Shown one piece after another: positions 19,818 to 28,163 of a stretch of 35,918 nucleotides of DNA. The notes beneath the pieces were generated by a model that was not told where the DNA came from, did no database searches, and saw only the letters and a program-made list of their open reading frames with translations. The DNA lies in NCBI GenBank assembly GCA_003427395.1, contig BFEA01000150.1:306346-342263 (forward strand), read 5' to 3'. A program made the position numbers and the translations under genes. This DNA is from Chara braunii. Taxonomy: Eukaryota > Streptophyta > Charophyceae > Charales > Characeae. Numbering within the stretch: position 1 is the first letter of the stretch; each line of letters opens with the position of its first letter.

Positions 19818-21625
19818 TCAACTACCCGCTGCTAGAACCGCTCTGTTCCTCGGATCACGAGGCTCTACCGTCTCCATCATAATTCGCCCACCATCCGGGC
19901 GTTGAATGGAAAGTATTTGGCTTTCATCCGACCGCTCTATGGTAACCGCATGGATATGGCTCAACCATGTCCGCCCCAATAATAACTCCGAGCTGCAATC
20001 CCTGACTGCGAAAACAAGCATCGTCACTATTAATCCTTCTACCTCGATTGCCGCCTTGTGACAGACCTTGGAGGCTTTCTGCTTTCTTCCATCAGCGGTT
20101 TCAGTCTCGAATTGATATGATCTATCAAGGTCTAATCTTAATCGCACCGCCAGCTCCTCATCTATGATGACATCCTCACTGCCATTATCAATTACAGGAT
20201 GCAGGACTACCTCGTTATTGAGTGTAGTCTGTACTGTCCCACTGCCTAGGATATAAAACTTGTCCGGAGACACCCCTTTCATTCCATCTAAGAACACCAT
20301 TGCTGCGCGGTCTGCCTTAGCGACCACTCTCGATACCGCTACAGAAGGTAGTACCTCCTGTTTGGTAGCCATCTGGACTTCATCGCTAAGGGGAATGCGC
20401 GTCTTGCGCGTGATCATCTGCAACTCATCTCGAGCAGGTCTTGATGCTGCCAAATACTCTAGTATCGTGCACTGCATAAGCTGCCTAAGCGCGCGTCTGA
20501 GAGGCTCGACTGTATCTATATCATCCAAAGTACTCTTCACTGTAAACTTTTTAGCTCCGCGTTTGCGTGGCGAGAGTTTAACTTCCTCACCTTCAATCCT
20601 TTGCCCATCCTTCTTTGCCATCACATAATCAGTGTCGGCCCTCTTAGAGGAGGACGCCCTTGCGGACTTAATCGCCGACACTCGTATAGGTGTCATAGGA
20701 GTCTCCTCATCAGAAGGTAGACTCAACCTCACACTCTGACTCCTTGCGACTCCTTTACCCTTGCTTGGTTGTACCCGCCTAACTTCAACGTTCTCCTTCA
20801 TCGAAGGGAACATCGATACATCGCTAAGGTTATCCGCCCACTTGACATACTTGCGGTCATCAAGCACGACAAGCCCTTCGTCTATTGCCCGCCCAAGGTC
20901 GGGGCAGTCCCTCTTCACGTGATCGTCAGCCCTGCAATAGATACAGGAGTTTCTAGGAGTAGGGGGCCGTTCCTCCGAACCCCTAATAGTTGACCGTCTC
21001 GCGTCCTGGTTGGACGGTCCAAGGGATCTCGGATAGTTTGGGGACTTCGGGTATCCAGGCGACGCGGGATACTGTCCGCGTGGCTCTTCCCTGCGACTTC
21101 CGCCTCTCTCTGTCCTCTCGTAACCGCCACGATATCCGTCACGGCGGTCCCTATCTGATTCCCAACGCCCGCGGGAGTCCTCTCTATCCCTTGAGTTGAA
21201 ATTGACTGGACTCCGGTATCCTTCGGTGTTTCCTCTGTACCCAGGACTGCGCCGATACTGCTCGGATCTGCCTTCTCGACTAAAGGAGTCTCCTCCTCGA
21301 TACCCGTCGCGTCGGCGATCTCTATCTATGTCATCATCTCGACGTCGCCAGGTATCCTCATCTCTACGTTTCCGATCATCTTCATCTCTCTCCCTCGCAC
21401 GGTAATCTGCCAATGTGCGAGGATTCCAATCCTCGACGCTCCTCCACGGATCCGTGTTCCTACGGTCCCACCGCAAAGAGTAAGGAGACCTGGGTTTATC
21501 CCGGTACGTAGTTGCGACCTTCGTTTCGAAATTTGCCCTTTGCCTGACCATTCCCTTCATTATCTCTCTCATCTCCTCTATCACTGCGTCGTTAACTCGA
21601 CCGTTGGGGCCTGTCCCTGTCCATC
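19818..21625 (-). CDS. Gag C-terminal region and retropepsin
   Basis: The open frame spans about 588 codons from 21584 and extends coherently upstream to about 21625. Residues below are counted from 21584. Residues 20-200 are very rich in Arg, Asp, Gly and Tyr (RDRRDGYRGGY type), likely RNA-binding. A CCHC zinc knuckle follows: Cys214, Cys217, His222, Cys227. Then comes a Lys/Arg/Ser-rich linker and a retropepsin domain with the catalytic loop VIDNGSEDVI (Asp466; Asn-Gly-Ser replaces the usual Thr/Ser-Gly) and a late ELLLGRTWL motif near residue 535, matching the Ile-Leu-Gly element. No convincing start exists. The first codon of the frame is GTG, and the frame meets gag with a one-base offset, so it was probably fused to Gag. 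It is the best preserved of three copies in the window. Confidence 0.8.
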
Positions 21626-22679
21626 AAATAACGTCGCTCTGCCCACGACTGATCGTTAAAATCTGGACACCTATCAGTCCCGTACTCCTGATAGAGGGAA
21701 AGGTCCTCGCGCTGCATACCTCTCCAGAGTAAATCCTTGTAATCATCCGCCTCTGCCTTCATTGCAAGCTTAAGTAACGCAGTGAATTCTAACTTATCGT
21801 GTGTCGTCTCCCTCAGCACCGCCTTTTGCTTCCCTCTGGGTAGTCGGCTAAGGAAGATCGTGCATCTATCAACTTCTAACAACTTCCCTCTTGCCATAAG
21901 GGCATCAAATACCTTCTGAAAACGCATTCCGAATGCTTGGACACTCTCGCCCTCTCCCTGAGTCAACGCTTTTAAATCTTGGACTGAATATTTGACGTCT
22001 TCCAACTTAAAAAACTCATAATGGTTGGTTCTGTACGTAGCCCACCTTCTATCCCTTGGTCGAGCTTCCTTTATAACTCGACTTAAACTCGGGTCTGTGT
22101 TGAAGAAAAAATTGTCTATAATCTCATCCTCAGACCACCTACTTCGGTAGGCATGCAACTCCCACTTTTCAAGATATTTTGTAATCCCACATCCCTTGAA
22201 AACGGGAGGTCTGATATCCAATTCTGAAGGCTGATGCGAGATGATGAACCTATCTCTCGTCTCGTATGGCAGGGAGTGTGATTCCCCCATCTCAGGGTCA
22301 AAAATCCGTCTGGACATCGCAGCTCTCTCCATATCTCTCAAAAGTTGCTCTCTAATGAACTGGTCCCTCCAGTCTTCTCCTCCTCCACCGCCTCTATCAT
22401 CTCTGCGCTCGTACGAAAATGAACGTTGAATAACTGATTCACGTCAAAAACTCGAAGGTTCGGTCTGAATCTCCACCCGCTCCACTGGGCGGCCCTGTTG
22501 GGCTCGGGGACGGCTTGAGGCGCCATCACCTCCGACTCGCCGTCGTCCGGTTGCTCCACTCACCTCAAAGGGGCGTTCTGTCGAAAACGCTCCTTGAGGT
22601 CTCGCAGAGCGCGGTCCGGTGATGCTCGGTATACAGCTTCTTCCTCGCCTGGACTCGGTCCCATAGCGTCGGTTTTCAT
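21592..22679 (-). CDS. gag: Gag (capsid-like), with one candidate intron
   Basis: The main exon (22402-21592) encodes a Ty3/Gypsy retrotransposon Gag domain: IRPPVFKGCGITKYLEKWELH, then the helical segment with FFFNTDPSLSRVIKEARPRD, VKALTQ-type and GESVQAFGMRFQKVFDALM motifs, and a Lys/Arg-rich end. It would package element RNA in virus-like particles in the cytoplasm. Upstream of the capsid part the frame is blocked. Removing 22563-22403 as an intron (AG|GTGAGT donor, GCGCAG| acceptor) joins ATG 22679 in phase to the main exon and gives 308 residues. Without the intron the start is unclear. The stop at 21592 precedes the zinc-knuckle/protease frame, whose upstream extension overlaps the Gag end in another frame, suggesting a frameshift near the GGCCCC run at 21604-21610. 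Confidence 0.65.
22403..22563 (-). other. Candidate 161-bp intron in gag
   Basis: The donor TTTGAG|GTGAGT is consensus and itself makes the TGA that ends the upstream frame. The acceptor GAGCGCAG|AGATG follows a moderately T-rich stretch. Phase 2 is kept exactly, giving ..NAPL-R-DDRGGGG... The intron region also reads open for 73 codons in the upstream frame, so retention with readthrough is an alternative. Confidence 0.4.
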
Positions 22680-22710
22680 ATACTTGTTCTCTCCTTCGGT
22701 TGAATTTGTA

Positions 22711-22842
22711 GGCAGCCCAGACCTAATGTCAGAACCGGCAGCCCGGACGTAATGTGAGAACTGGCAGCCCGGACCTAGTATCAGCACCGACAGCCCGGAC
22801 CTAATGTAAGAGCTGGTAGCCCGGAGCTAATGTCAGAACCGG
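22711..22842. repeat. 26-bp tandem array, 5 units
   Basis: Units like GCAGCCCGGACCTAATGTCA begin at 22712, 22738, 22764, 22790 and 22816, exactly 26 bp apart. The array lies between the upstream gene block and the proposed gag start. On the minus strand each unit carries TTCTGACATTAG or a close variant, resembling a plant branch site plus AG acceptor. Confidence 0.85.
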
Positions 22843-22885
22843 CTTAATGCCTGAACAGACTCGGTCGATCTCAAAGTATCTAACT

Positions 22886-23212
22886 CTAGCTCTCAACCGC
22901 CCTCAATATCATTACCAATCTCCCGCTCTCATCTCGAATCTCATGAGTCCCCTCGACTCCTAGTACCCCAGTGTCAAGGAAAAGTCGTCCACCCCATCTC
23001 TCTATACATGAGACGCCTCTTCGGACTTCTAACACCCCAGTCTTAGAACATCTGACTCCCCTAGAAATGACACTCTCTATTACGTGTAATTCGTCGCGAC
23101 TACAAGCTCGTAACCACTCTCGCAGATCGATAGATGTCCTTCTCTCTAGATCGTTCAATCCTTGCCGCACTATGTCAGCGCCAGCTAACGGGTACTCACC
23201 GCCCCTGGCCAT
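22886..23212 (-). CDS. Unknown 108-residue frame before gag
   Basis: It starts with ATG at 23212, overlapping the end of module M2 (stop at 23198-23196) in another frame, and runs to 22886. The protein is Arg/Glu-rich without signal peptide, membrane segment or known motif. It contains a Cys-Ser-Arg-Asp-Glu segment and VLEVRRGVSC followed by VLGVEGTHEI, possibly an internal repeat. I do not recognise it. Its position, overlap and base composition tie it to the same block as the L, S and M modules. It may be part of their array rather than a separate gene. Confidence 0.35.
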   Translation of the reverse strand: MARGGEYPLAGADIVRQGLNDLERRTSIDLREWLRACSRDELHVIESVISRGVRCSKTGVLEVRRGVSCIERWGGRLFLDTGVLGVEGTHEIRDESGRLVMILRAVES

Positions 23213-23699
23213 CTAGCGCTTGACGCCTCAAAGCGAGTCCAATCACAGTATCTAAGTTCCTTTCTTGCGCGATCTGACACGGAGTCGGGGGTTTAGGAAG
23301 TCCCTTAAAGACCGTTATCTGCGTACTGCAGTTAACGTCTTTCCCTAGAGCTAATAACCTATCGCGCTCAGCTTCCACGACCTCTTCTGCTCGCTCCTAA
23401 CAACGTCCATAAACAACGTCTATCCCTCTCTCCGCAGGCAAGTAGATCCTTACATCATATACGTCTAAATGGATAAATCGGATAGTCATCACATACAGAC
23501 GTATCTCCTCCCAACCGCTGTTCACAAAATCATATCTCTCTACCTCATACGAAATCGCTTCTCTCTTCCCTAGCGAAATCAAAAGGTTGCAGATAGTTGC
23601 AAATCTCTCCTCAGATGGCTGGTTGCCAGCAAAAAAATTATCCCTTCTAGACCGCAATTCTCGTTCACAGACTGTCGTTTCTCCGCTCATACCTTCATT
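23196..23699 (-). pseudogene. Module M2, unknown protein
   Basis: Frame from ATG 23690 to TGA 23198-23196 with one internal TAG (23399-23397). It is clearly paralogous to M1 immediately upstream and in the same frame: YEVERYDFVNSGWEE (M1 YEVIKYQVQNSGIER), VYDVRIYLPAERG (M1 VYHVGIYLPRERE), LLALGKDVN (M1 LEGLGKIVE) and QITVFKGLPKPPTP (M1 DITIFDGLPRPPVP). At the internal TAG, M1 has Trp (YGRTW versus YGRC-stop), so TGG to TAG is the simplest change. The architecture is a likely beta-rich N-half followed by a charged helix and a Pro-rich motif. No known family is recognised. Confidence 0.5.
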
Positions 23700-24203
23700 C
23701 TATTCGCCTCTAGTTGTTCTCTTGAGCTTAACCTCAGCCTTGACCGTTCGAATGAAATCCACTACTGCCTCCCATCTGTTTTGCTCCAATCCTCTATATG
23801 GAACGGGCGGCCTAGGCAGACCGTCAAAAATCGTGATGTCGTCGCAGACCTCGACAATCTTCCCTAATCCTTCTAACCTCTTCTCCTCTTCTCTTAATGC
23901 CCACGCTGCCCTTCTCCAAGTTCTACCGTATATGCATATCTCCTCCCTCTCTCGGGGCAGGTATATACCGACGTGGTATACTCATAAATCACGAAACCGC
24001 ACAGTCATAATATAATATTAATTACGTTCAATCCCACTGTTCTGTACTTGATACTTAATTACTTCGTACGGGAAGACCTCTCGTCCGCCTATTGCGCTTA
24101 ACTCCCTAAGTACTTTCTCGTGTTCATGTTCATAAGGGTCACCCCAAGCCCCAAATCTTGGTCTCCTTCTTGCTAGCTCCGCCTTCGGTAGTGACATTTC
24201 TTA
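23700..24203 (-). pseudogene. Module M1, unknown protein
   Basis: Starts with ATG at 24197 (MSLPKAELARRRPRFGAWGD) and continues in frame to TAG at 23702-23700, interrupted by TAA (24020-24018) and TGA (23984-23982). Translation between the stops remains homologous to M2 without any frameshift, so the stops look like point changes. After the last stop the same frame runs through NEG into the ATG of M2. M1 and M2 are therefore a tandem in-frame duplication of about 500 bp. Function unknown. Confidence 0.5.
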
Positions 24204-24623
24204 CCCGTCGCCATGAATCACCTAACATTCAGCCATGATTAGGTCCAGCGCCAAGAAAACTTTGTCATTTGATTCCTCTAAGAGTTCGTAGAACGTCTCA
24301 AAGTCGTCTATGTCGCCGAAATCCTCTATGTCTGCGAAAACCTGAAGGTACTCTTTCTAGTACTGGTTGTGCGCTTTGAAGATTCTAAGAACAAAGCTTT
24401 CTACTATGATTTTTGCAAAATCTCCTAACACTTCCGCCTCACTCTTTAGAAGTTTTTCAGCCTTCCTGGGAGTCTCGCGCCACACTCTACTCAAGGGCAG
24501 CCCATCGTAGGGGGACAGGCGCAATGAATAATTGATCAAACGCGCACTTCTCTCTCCTACCCAGAGTCCGGTCACCCGCGCCTTCTGGACCGCGTCTCTA
24601 GTGCATTCCGCCTCTTCGATCAC
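24204..24623 (-). pseudogene. Frame with acidic tail upstream of M1, unknown
   Basis: Open from GTG 24623 to TAG 24359-24357 (88 codons: a basic helical segment, then RVWRETPRKAEKLLKSEAEV). It then continues in the same frame as an acidic, helix-prone stretch (VFADIEDFGDIDDFETFYEL) to TAG 24224-24222 and TAA 24203-24201, directly before M1. There is no ATG at the start and no known domain. Continuity of frame with M1 and M2 suggests one ancestral coding unit. Confidence 0.4.
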
Positions 24624-24865
24624 GCTGTCTCTCTAGATACACCAATTGTATCACTACACAAGCGATTGGTCCTTTCGACCTCCCTGTGACGTGCATAGAA
24701 TATTTCTCAAAGCTCATTCTTTTTTTCATTCTCTGTCGTCCCGTCAGCATTTGTCCTTCTTCCCGACGTCGCAGTCTCCTTCAACTCCTCTTTCCTTCAT
24801 GTCGACTCGAGCGATCCCTTATTACTATGATCTCTTCTCTTGACGCTCTCTAAAAATTCTAGCCG
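24624..24865. other. Intermodule spacer
   Basis: I see no convincing minus-strand frame here. It separates the M block from the coiled-coil frame. Confidence 0.4.
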
Positions 24866-25063
24866 TCATCTCCCAAAAAAATCCCTATCCTTTCTGAAAA
24901 GTCTTTCCAATGCCTTCGACGCGCTTTCTATTCTACGCAACTCAGTTTTACTCTTGTTGGGCCCACTATCTTGAATCTTGTTACTGAGTTCCTTAATCCG
25001 TTCCGCTACTGGTTTTATAATTCGATCATTAACTCTTTTTTTTCTTTTTTCTAGATCTTCCAT
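24866..25063 (-). CDS. Small Lys/Glu-rich coiled-coil-like frame
   Basis: ATG at 25063, 65 codons. Almost entirely charged and helix-prone (MEDLEKRKKRVNDRI, AERIKELSNKI, ASKALERLFRK), with hydrophobic residues spaced roughly as heptads. The frame extends upstream past the ATG to a TAA near 25091. No family is recognised. It could be a short oligomerisation segment of a larger broken gene. Confidence 0.35.
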   Translation of the reverse strand: MEDLEKRKKRVNDRIIKPVAERIKELSNKIQDSGPNKSKTELRRIESASKALERLFRKDRDFFGR

Positions 25064-25101
25064 CTCCTGGGACCCATCTCTCTCTTAACCTAAAACATTT
25101 A

Positions 25102-25310
25102 TCACATATCACTTCGAGCTTCCGCGGGCGTCTCGTCTCGAATTATCTCCAAGCGCACTCTTCCTTTAACGCATACAATCACCTCATATACCACCCAGCT
25201 CTGTACTGTCAACGCCTTCAGCGCCTCTAGTCTCTGCTCCCGTATGACGTCTTCAGCAAGTTCTTTGAACTCGTTGTCCGACAGTTCTTTTTTTACGCTC
25301 ACCCTCAAGA
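25102..25310 (-). CDS. Module S3, unknown small protein
   Basis: Frame of about 68 codons ending at TGA 25104-25102. Paralogous to S2: YEVIVCVKGRVRLEIIRDET aligns with YEVMVWSARYLRAELFFDET, and both finish with AEARS. Alternating hydrophobic residues suggest two C-terminal beta strands after an N-terminal charged helix (LSDNEFKELAEDVIREQRLE). No start ATG is visible. Function unknown. Confidence 0.45.
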
Positions 25311-25543
25311 GAATCTATAGGGTCTCGTTGTCACACGCTAACTGCCTAGAGACCACCCGAGCATAGGGAAAACGTCGCAGGGAAGAGAGACCGCTCGTCT
25401 CAATTCCTCGAGTATCTACGCGGGGGTTCCTCTCGCTCACACTCCTCCAGGAATCGGATCCCCTGCGATCCCACCTGAGTGAATATGAAGCTCGAGGTCT
25501 ATATCTATATAGTCGCTGCTTGTGCTATGTCATGACAAGGGAT
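25311..25543 (-). other. Broken coding-like sequence between S2 and S3
   Basis: Minus-strand fragments such as DLELHIHSGGIAGDPIPGGV and, in another frame, FLEECEREEPPRRYSRN look protein-like, but stops and overlapping frames prevent a model. It is probably the remains of another module. Confidence 0.25.
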
Positions 25544-25780
25544 TCATATCCTACTCCTGGCTTCTGCTATCGTCTCATCGAAGAACAACTCAGCGCGTAG
25601 GTACCTTGCTGACCACACCATTACTTCATACGTTATCTTGGTCTGAAAAGTTACGCATTCGAGAACTCCTGGTCTGTATTCTCGAATAAATTCCCTGGCT
25701 TGTACGATACTCTCCTGCTCAGTTAGGTTATCCTCTACGTGCGCCCTGAGTAGGACAGTAATCGTGAAACCCTCATTCAC
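25544..25780 (-). CDS. Module S2, unknown small protein
   Basis: Frame from GTG 25780 to TGA 25546-25544 (78 codons), lying 12 bp after the end of L3. N-terminal strand-like FTITVLLRA, an acidic/helical middle (NLTEQESIVQAREFIREY), then the YEVMVWSARYLRAELFFDET motif shared with S3 and more loosely with S1 (YIEYTICFHGADGRVHNTYS). Function unknown. The GTG start is only the first in-frame candidate, and a TAA lies two codons upstream. Confidence 0.45.
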   Translation of the reverse strand: MNEGFTITVLLRAHVEDNLTEQESIVQAREFIREYRPGVLECVTFQTKITYEVMVWSARYLRAELFFDETIAEARSRI

Positions 25781-25791
25781 TAATTACCTGC

Positions 25792-26643
25792 TTACTTCAA
25801 TTCCGACCGATCCCCGATCCGGCGTACCTCCGGCTCTCTGAATAAATACCTCAAGTCCTCTAGTCCAATGTACTTCTCCTCTACACGTCTCCGACAGTAT
25901 TCGACTAAGTCGACCGGTCTCAGACAGTCTACCGTGCACGTTGCGTCTATTAGATCTCTCTGCGTCTCCTCATCCGGAGGTCCCCACCTTACGCAGACGG
26001 CGTAGTATGCTTCTCGGAATTGAGGCTTTAGTCCCAACAAGAGCACGTGCAGAGTATGGTCGACTGCTTTCGTCAAGCAGTCCACACTCCCGTAAGTTTC
26101 TTCTATGGCAAACCTAGGTAAGATCATCCGCCAACTCTCTATTGGATGGTAAATCAAGGGAGGAGGACCGATCACGACTCGAGTGACGAAAGGTCTGTCT
26201 CTCGTAATGCGAGTCAGTCGACGTCTCACTATCGCCTCTGCTAAGACCTCATATCTCCACCAGGCTCTGCTAGCGTCTGCAAGCATTAGCCCTATCTCTA
26301 TATCTCGCGCCTCATCGAACACAAGATGTCATATTCCCTCCACTCGTCGGGGAAATTCGAATCCTCTGTCCTCTGTAATTACTGTCCACAAGAAAACCCA
26401 TTCCGCCAGCCAAGTGCCGTAATACCGAATTGGCACACAAACTCCTTCCTCTAAGCGTACCGGAAGTGGCACATCATATCCCAATGTTGCCTCTCTTAGT
26501 CCTATCAAATCTCTCGCTCTACGAGACTCTGATCCTCGTGTCAACACAAACGACAACCACACGTCCGAATCACTCCTGTTTACCACACGCCGCTCAATCC
26601 GTGCCACTCTAGTCCTTTCGACGCGCTCGATCTTACGACGCCA
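25792..26643 (-). pseudogene. Module L3, unknown protein, split by one TGA
   Basis: Open from about 26643 (after TAG 26646-26644) to TAA 25794-25792, with one in-frame TGA at 26331-26329. The two halves together align with L1 and L2: EWVFLWTVITEDRGF (L2 VHLWTYVIETFEL), ASRAWWRYEVLAEAIV (L2 LVHDHWREEQTARGIL), IYHPIESWRMILPRFA (L2 FPYPSSRLHVTLPDFV) and GPPDEETQRDLIDATC (L2 GPLVGERRLKLIEFLR). L3 lacks the acidic tail seen after L1 and L2. It is followed at once by S2. About 280 residues, Arg-rich, probably soluble. No known family is recognised. Confidence 0.5.
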
Positions 26644-26651
26644 CTACCTTC

Positions 26652-26935
26652 TCATACCATTTTACCACTCAGACTCAATACAGTCGAGTAGGTGTTGTGC
26701 ACTCTCCCGTCAGCTCCATGGAAACAGATGGTATACTCGATATATCTCTGACCTCTCCGTATCTCTAGGGCATGCTCAGCCATGAGTCTGATCTGGCTCG
26801 CAAGATTGTCTATCATCTCTGCTCCCCAACCCTCTGTCCTATCTCGTCGCACGGAAACGGTCACTCTCAACGTGTCCTTGTCTGCCATCTCTACCGCCGC
26901 GTCTTGCAGCACCCGTCCTGCCTAAAGCTATCTCT
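26652..26935 (-). pseudogene. Module S1, unknown small protein
   Basis: Continues the frame of L2 beyond its acidic tail. After TAG 26930-26928 and TAG 26924-26922 it is open to TGA 26654-26652, with an internal ATG at about 26888 (MADKDTLRVTVSVRRD). The middle is helical (MIDNLASQIRLMAEHALE) and the end strand-like (YIEYTICFHGADGRVHNTYS), comparable to S2 and S3. Order and frame suggest S1 was once the C-terminal part of an L2 polypeptide. Confidence 0.45.
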
Positions 26936-28163
26936 CTGAGTCTACCAACCGTATCCTCACTGATCTTGCCTCTAAACAACGTACGGATATGCCCTGCCTC
27001 TAATCGTCTCTCGCATCCGGCATATCCTCATCTCCGTCCTCGTCTCGCCCCCAAGGGATGACCTCCTGTCCCTCGGCCTGAGGGAGATGTCCCCAGCCGT
27101 CCTCCAGCGGCGCCTCTCCACCTATTTGCTCCTCTCTATCAGCCTGGACCAGATCTCCCCAACCATGGTCCTGGCCGCCCCAAGGATCTACGTCATCGAA
27201 GTCCTCCCAATCCCGATCCTCGGCGTACCACCCAAGATCGTCCGCCTCTGGGTATACTCACTGATAATACTCCTCAACCTCCCAGGTCGAGATGAGATAG
27301 CTCGGCCTCTCCTCGCGAGTCTCAGCTAACAGCTGATCCACTCCTGCCAAATGATCTGCAGGCCTCTGGACCTCTCTCTCTAGCGCNGTCCAAAAATCTA
27401 GGGGCTCGTATAAGGAGTATAGGTCAGGGCTCCCGGTAGGCATAATGGCTCGCAGGAACTCAATCAACTTGAGCCTTCGCTCGCCGACAAGTGGCCCCGC
27501 TACAAACTGAGCATACAACACCCAATCCCTATCAGCGTATCCTCGGCAGAGGCCGTCCAAGTCGAGAGCCGCAAAATAGATCTCTCCCAGGCGTCTAAGT
27601 CCCCAAAGCTGCTCCGCCACGAAGTCCGGAAGTGTCACATGCAGTCGACTACTGGGATATGGGAAAAGTCCCTCGATCCTGAAGATCGTCGTCACAATCC
27701 GAACTCTCCCGTGCAGCCTCTCTACCTCACCACGCGCGGAGTCCTCTCGACCCAGTAAGATCCCCCTCGCGGTCTGCTCCTCACGCCAATGATCGTGCAC
27801 GAGGCCGTGAAAATAGACCGTGGCTAGCACCTCTGGCGAGTAGTAGATGTGCCCTACCATCTCTATACTAGTCGTTCCAGGTCGTCGCCACCTCTGACTG
27901 TCCAGCTCGAATGTCTCGATGACGTACGTCCATAGGTGTACGTCTGGGCCCAACAATGTCGACGAACATCTGCTCTCTATCGCATCCGCTGAAACCCTTC
28001 TGGCTGGCAGATCTAGCGCCACTCTACCTGGCGCTACTGTCTCTGAAGGTCTAGGCCATCTGGCGCTGTCGATCTGGAGCTCCAATCTACCAACCTGCTC
28101 TACCATCGAATTGCGCTCTACTATCATCCGATGCCAGTCGCTAAGCCCACTCAATCGTCGCAC
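26936..28163 (-). pseudogene. Module L2 with Trp/Asp-rich tail, unknown protein
   Basis: The largest unknown frame: 301 codons open from 28163 to TGA 27260-27258. The same frame then continues as an acidic, Trp-rich tail (WYAEDRDWEDFDDVDPWGGQ) to TAG 27002-27000 and beyond. The N-terminal 90 residues are charged. Then come HLWTYVIETFEL, a middle region, FPYPSSRLHVTLPDFV and GPLVGERRLKLIEFLR, all shared with L1 and L3. The GTG at 28163 is not a likely eukaryotic start, because the frame is continuous with L1 through two TAG codons (28193-28191, 28166-28164). No membrane segment or known catalytic motif is evident. Confidence 0.5.
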
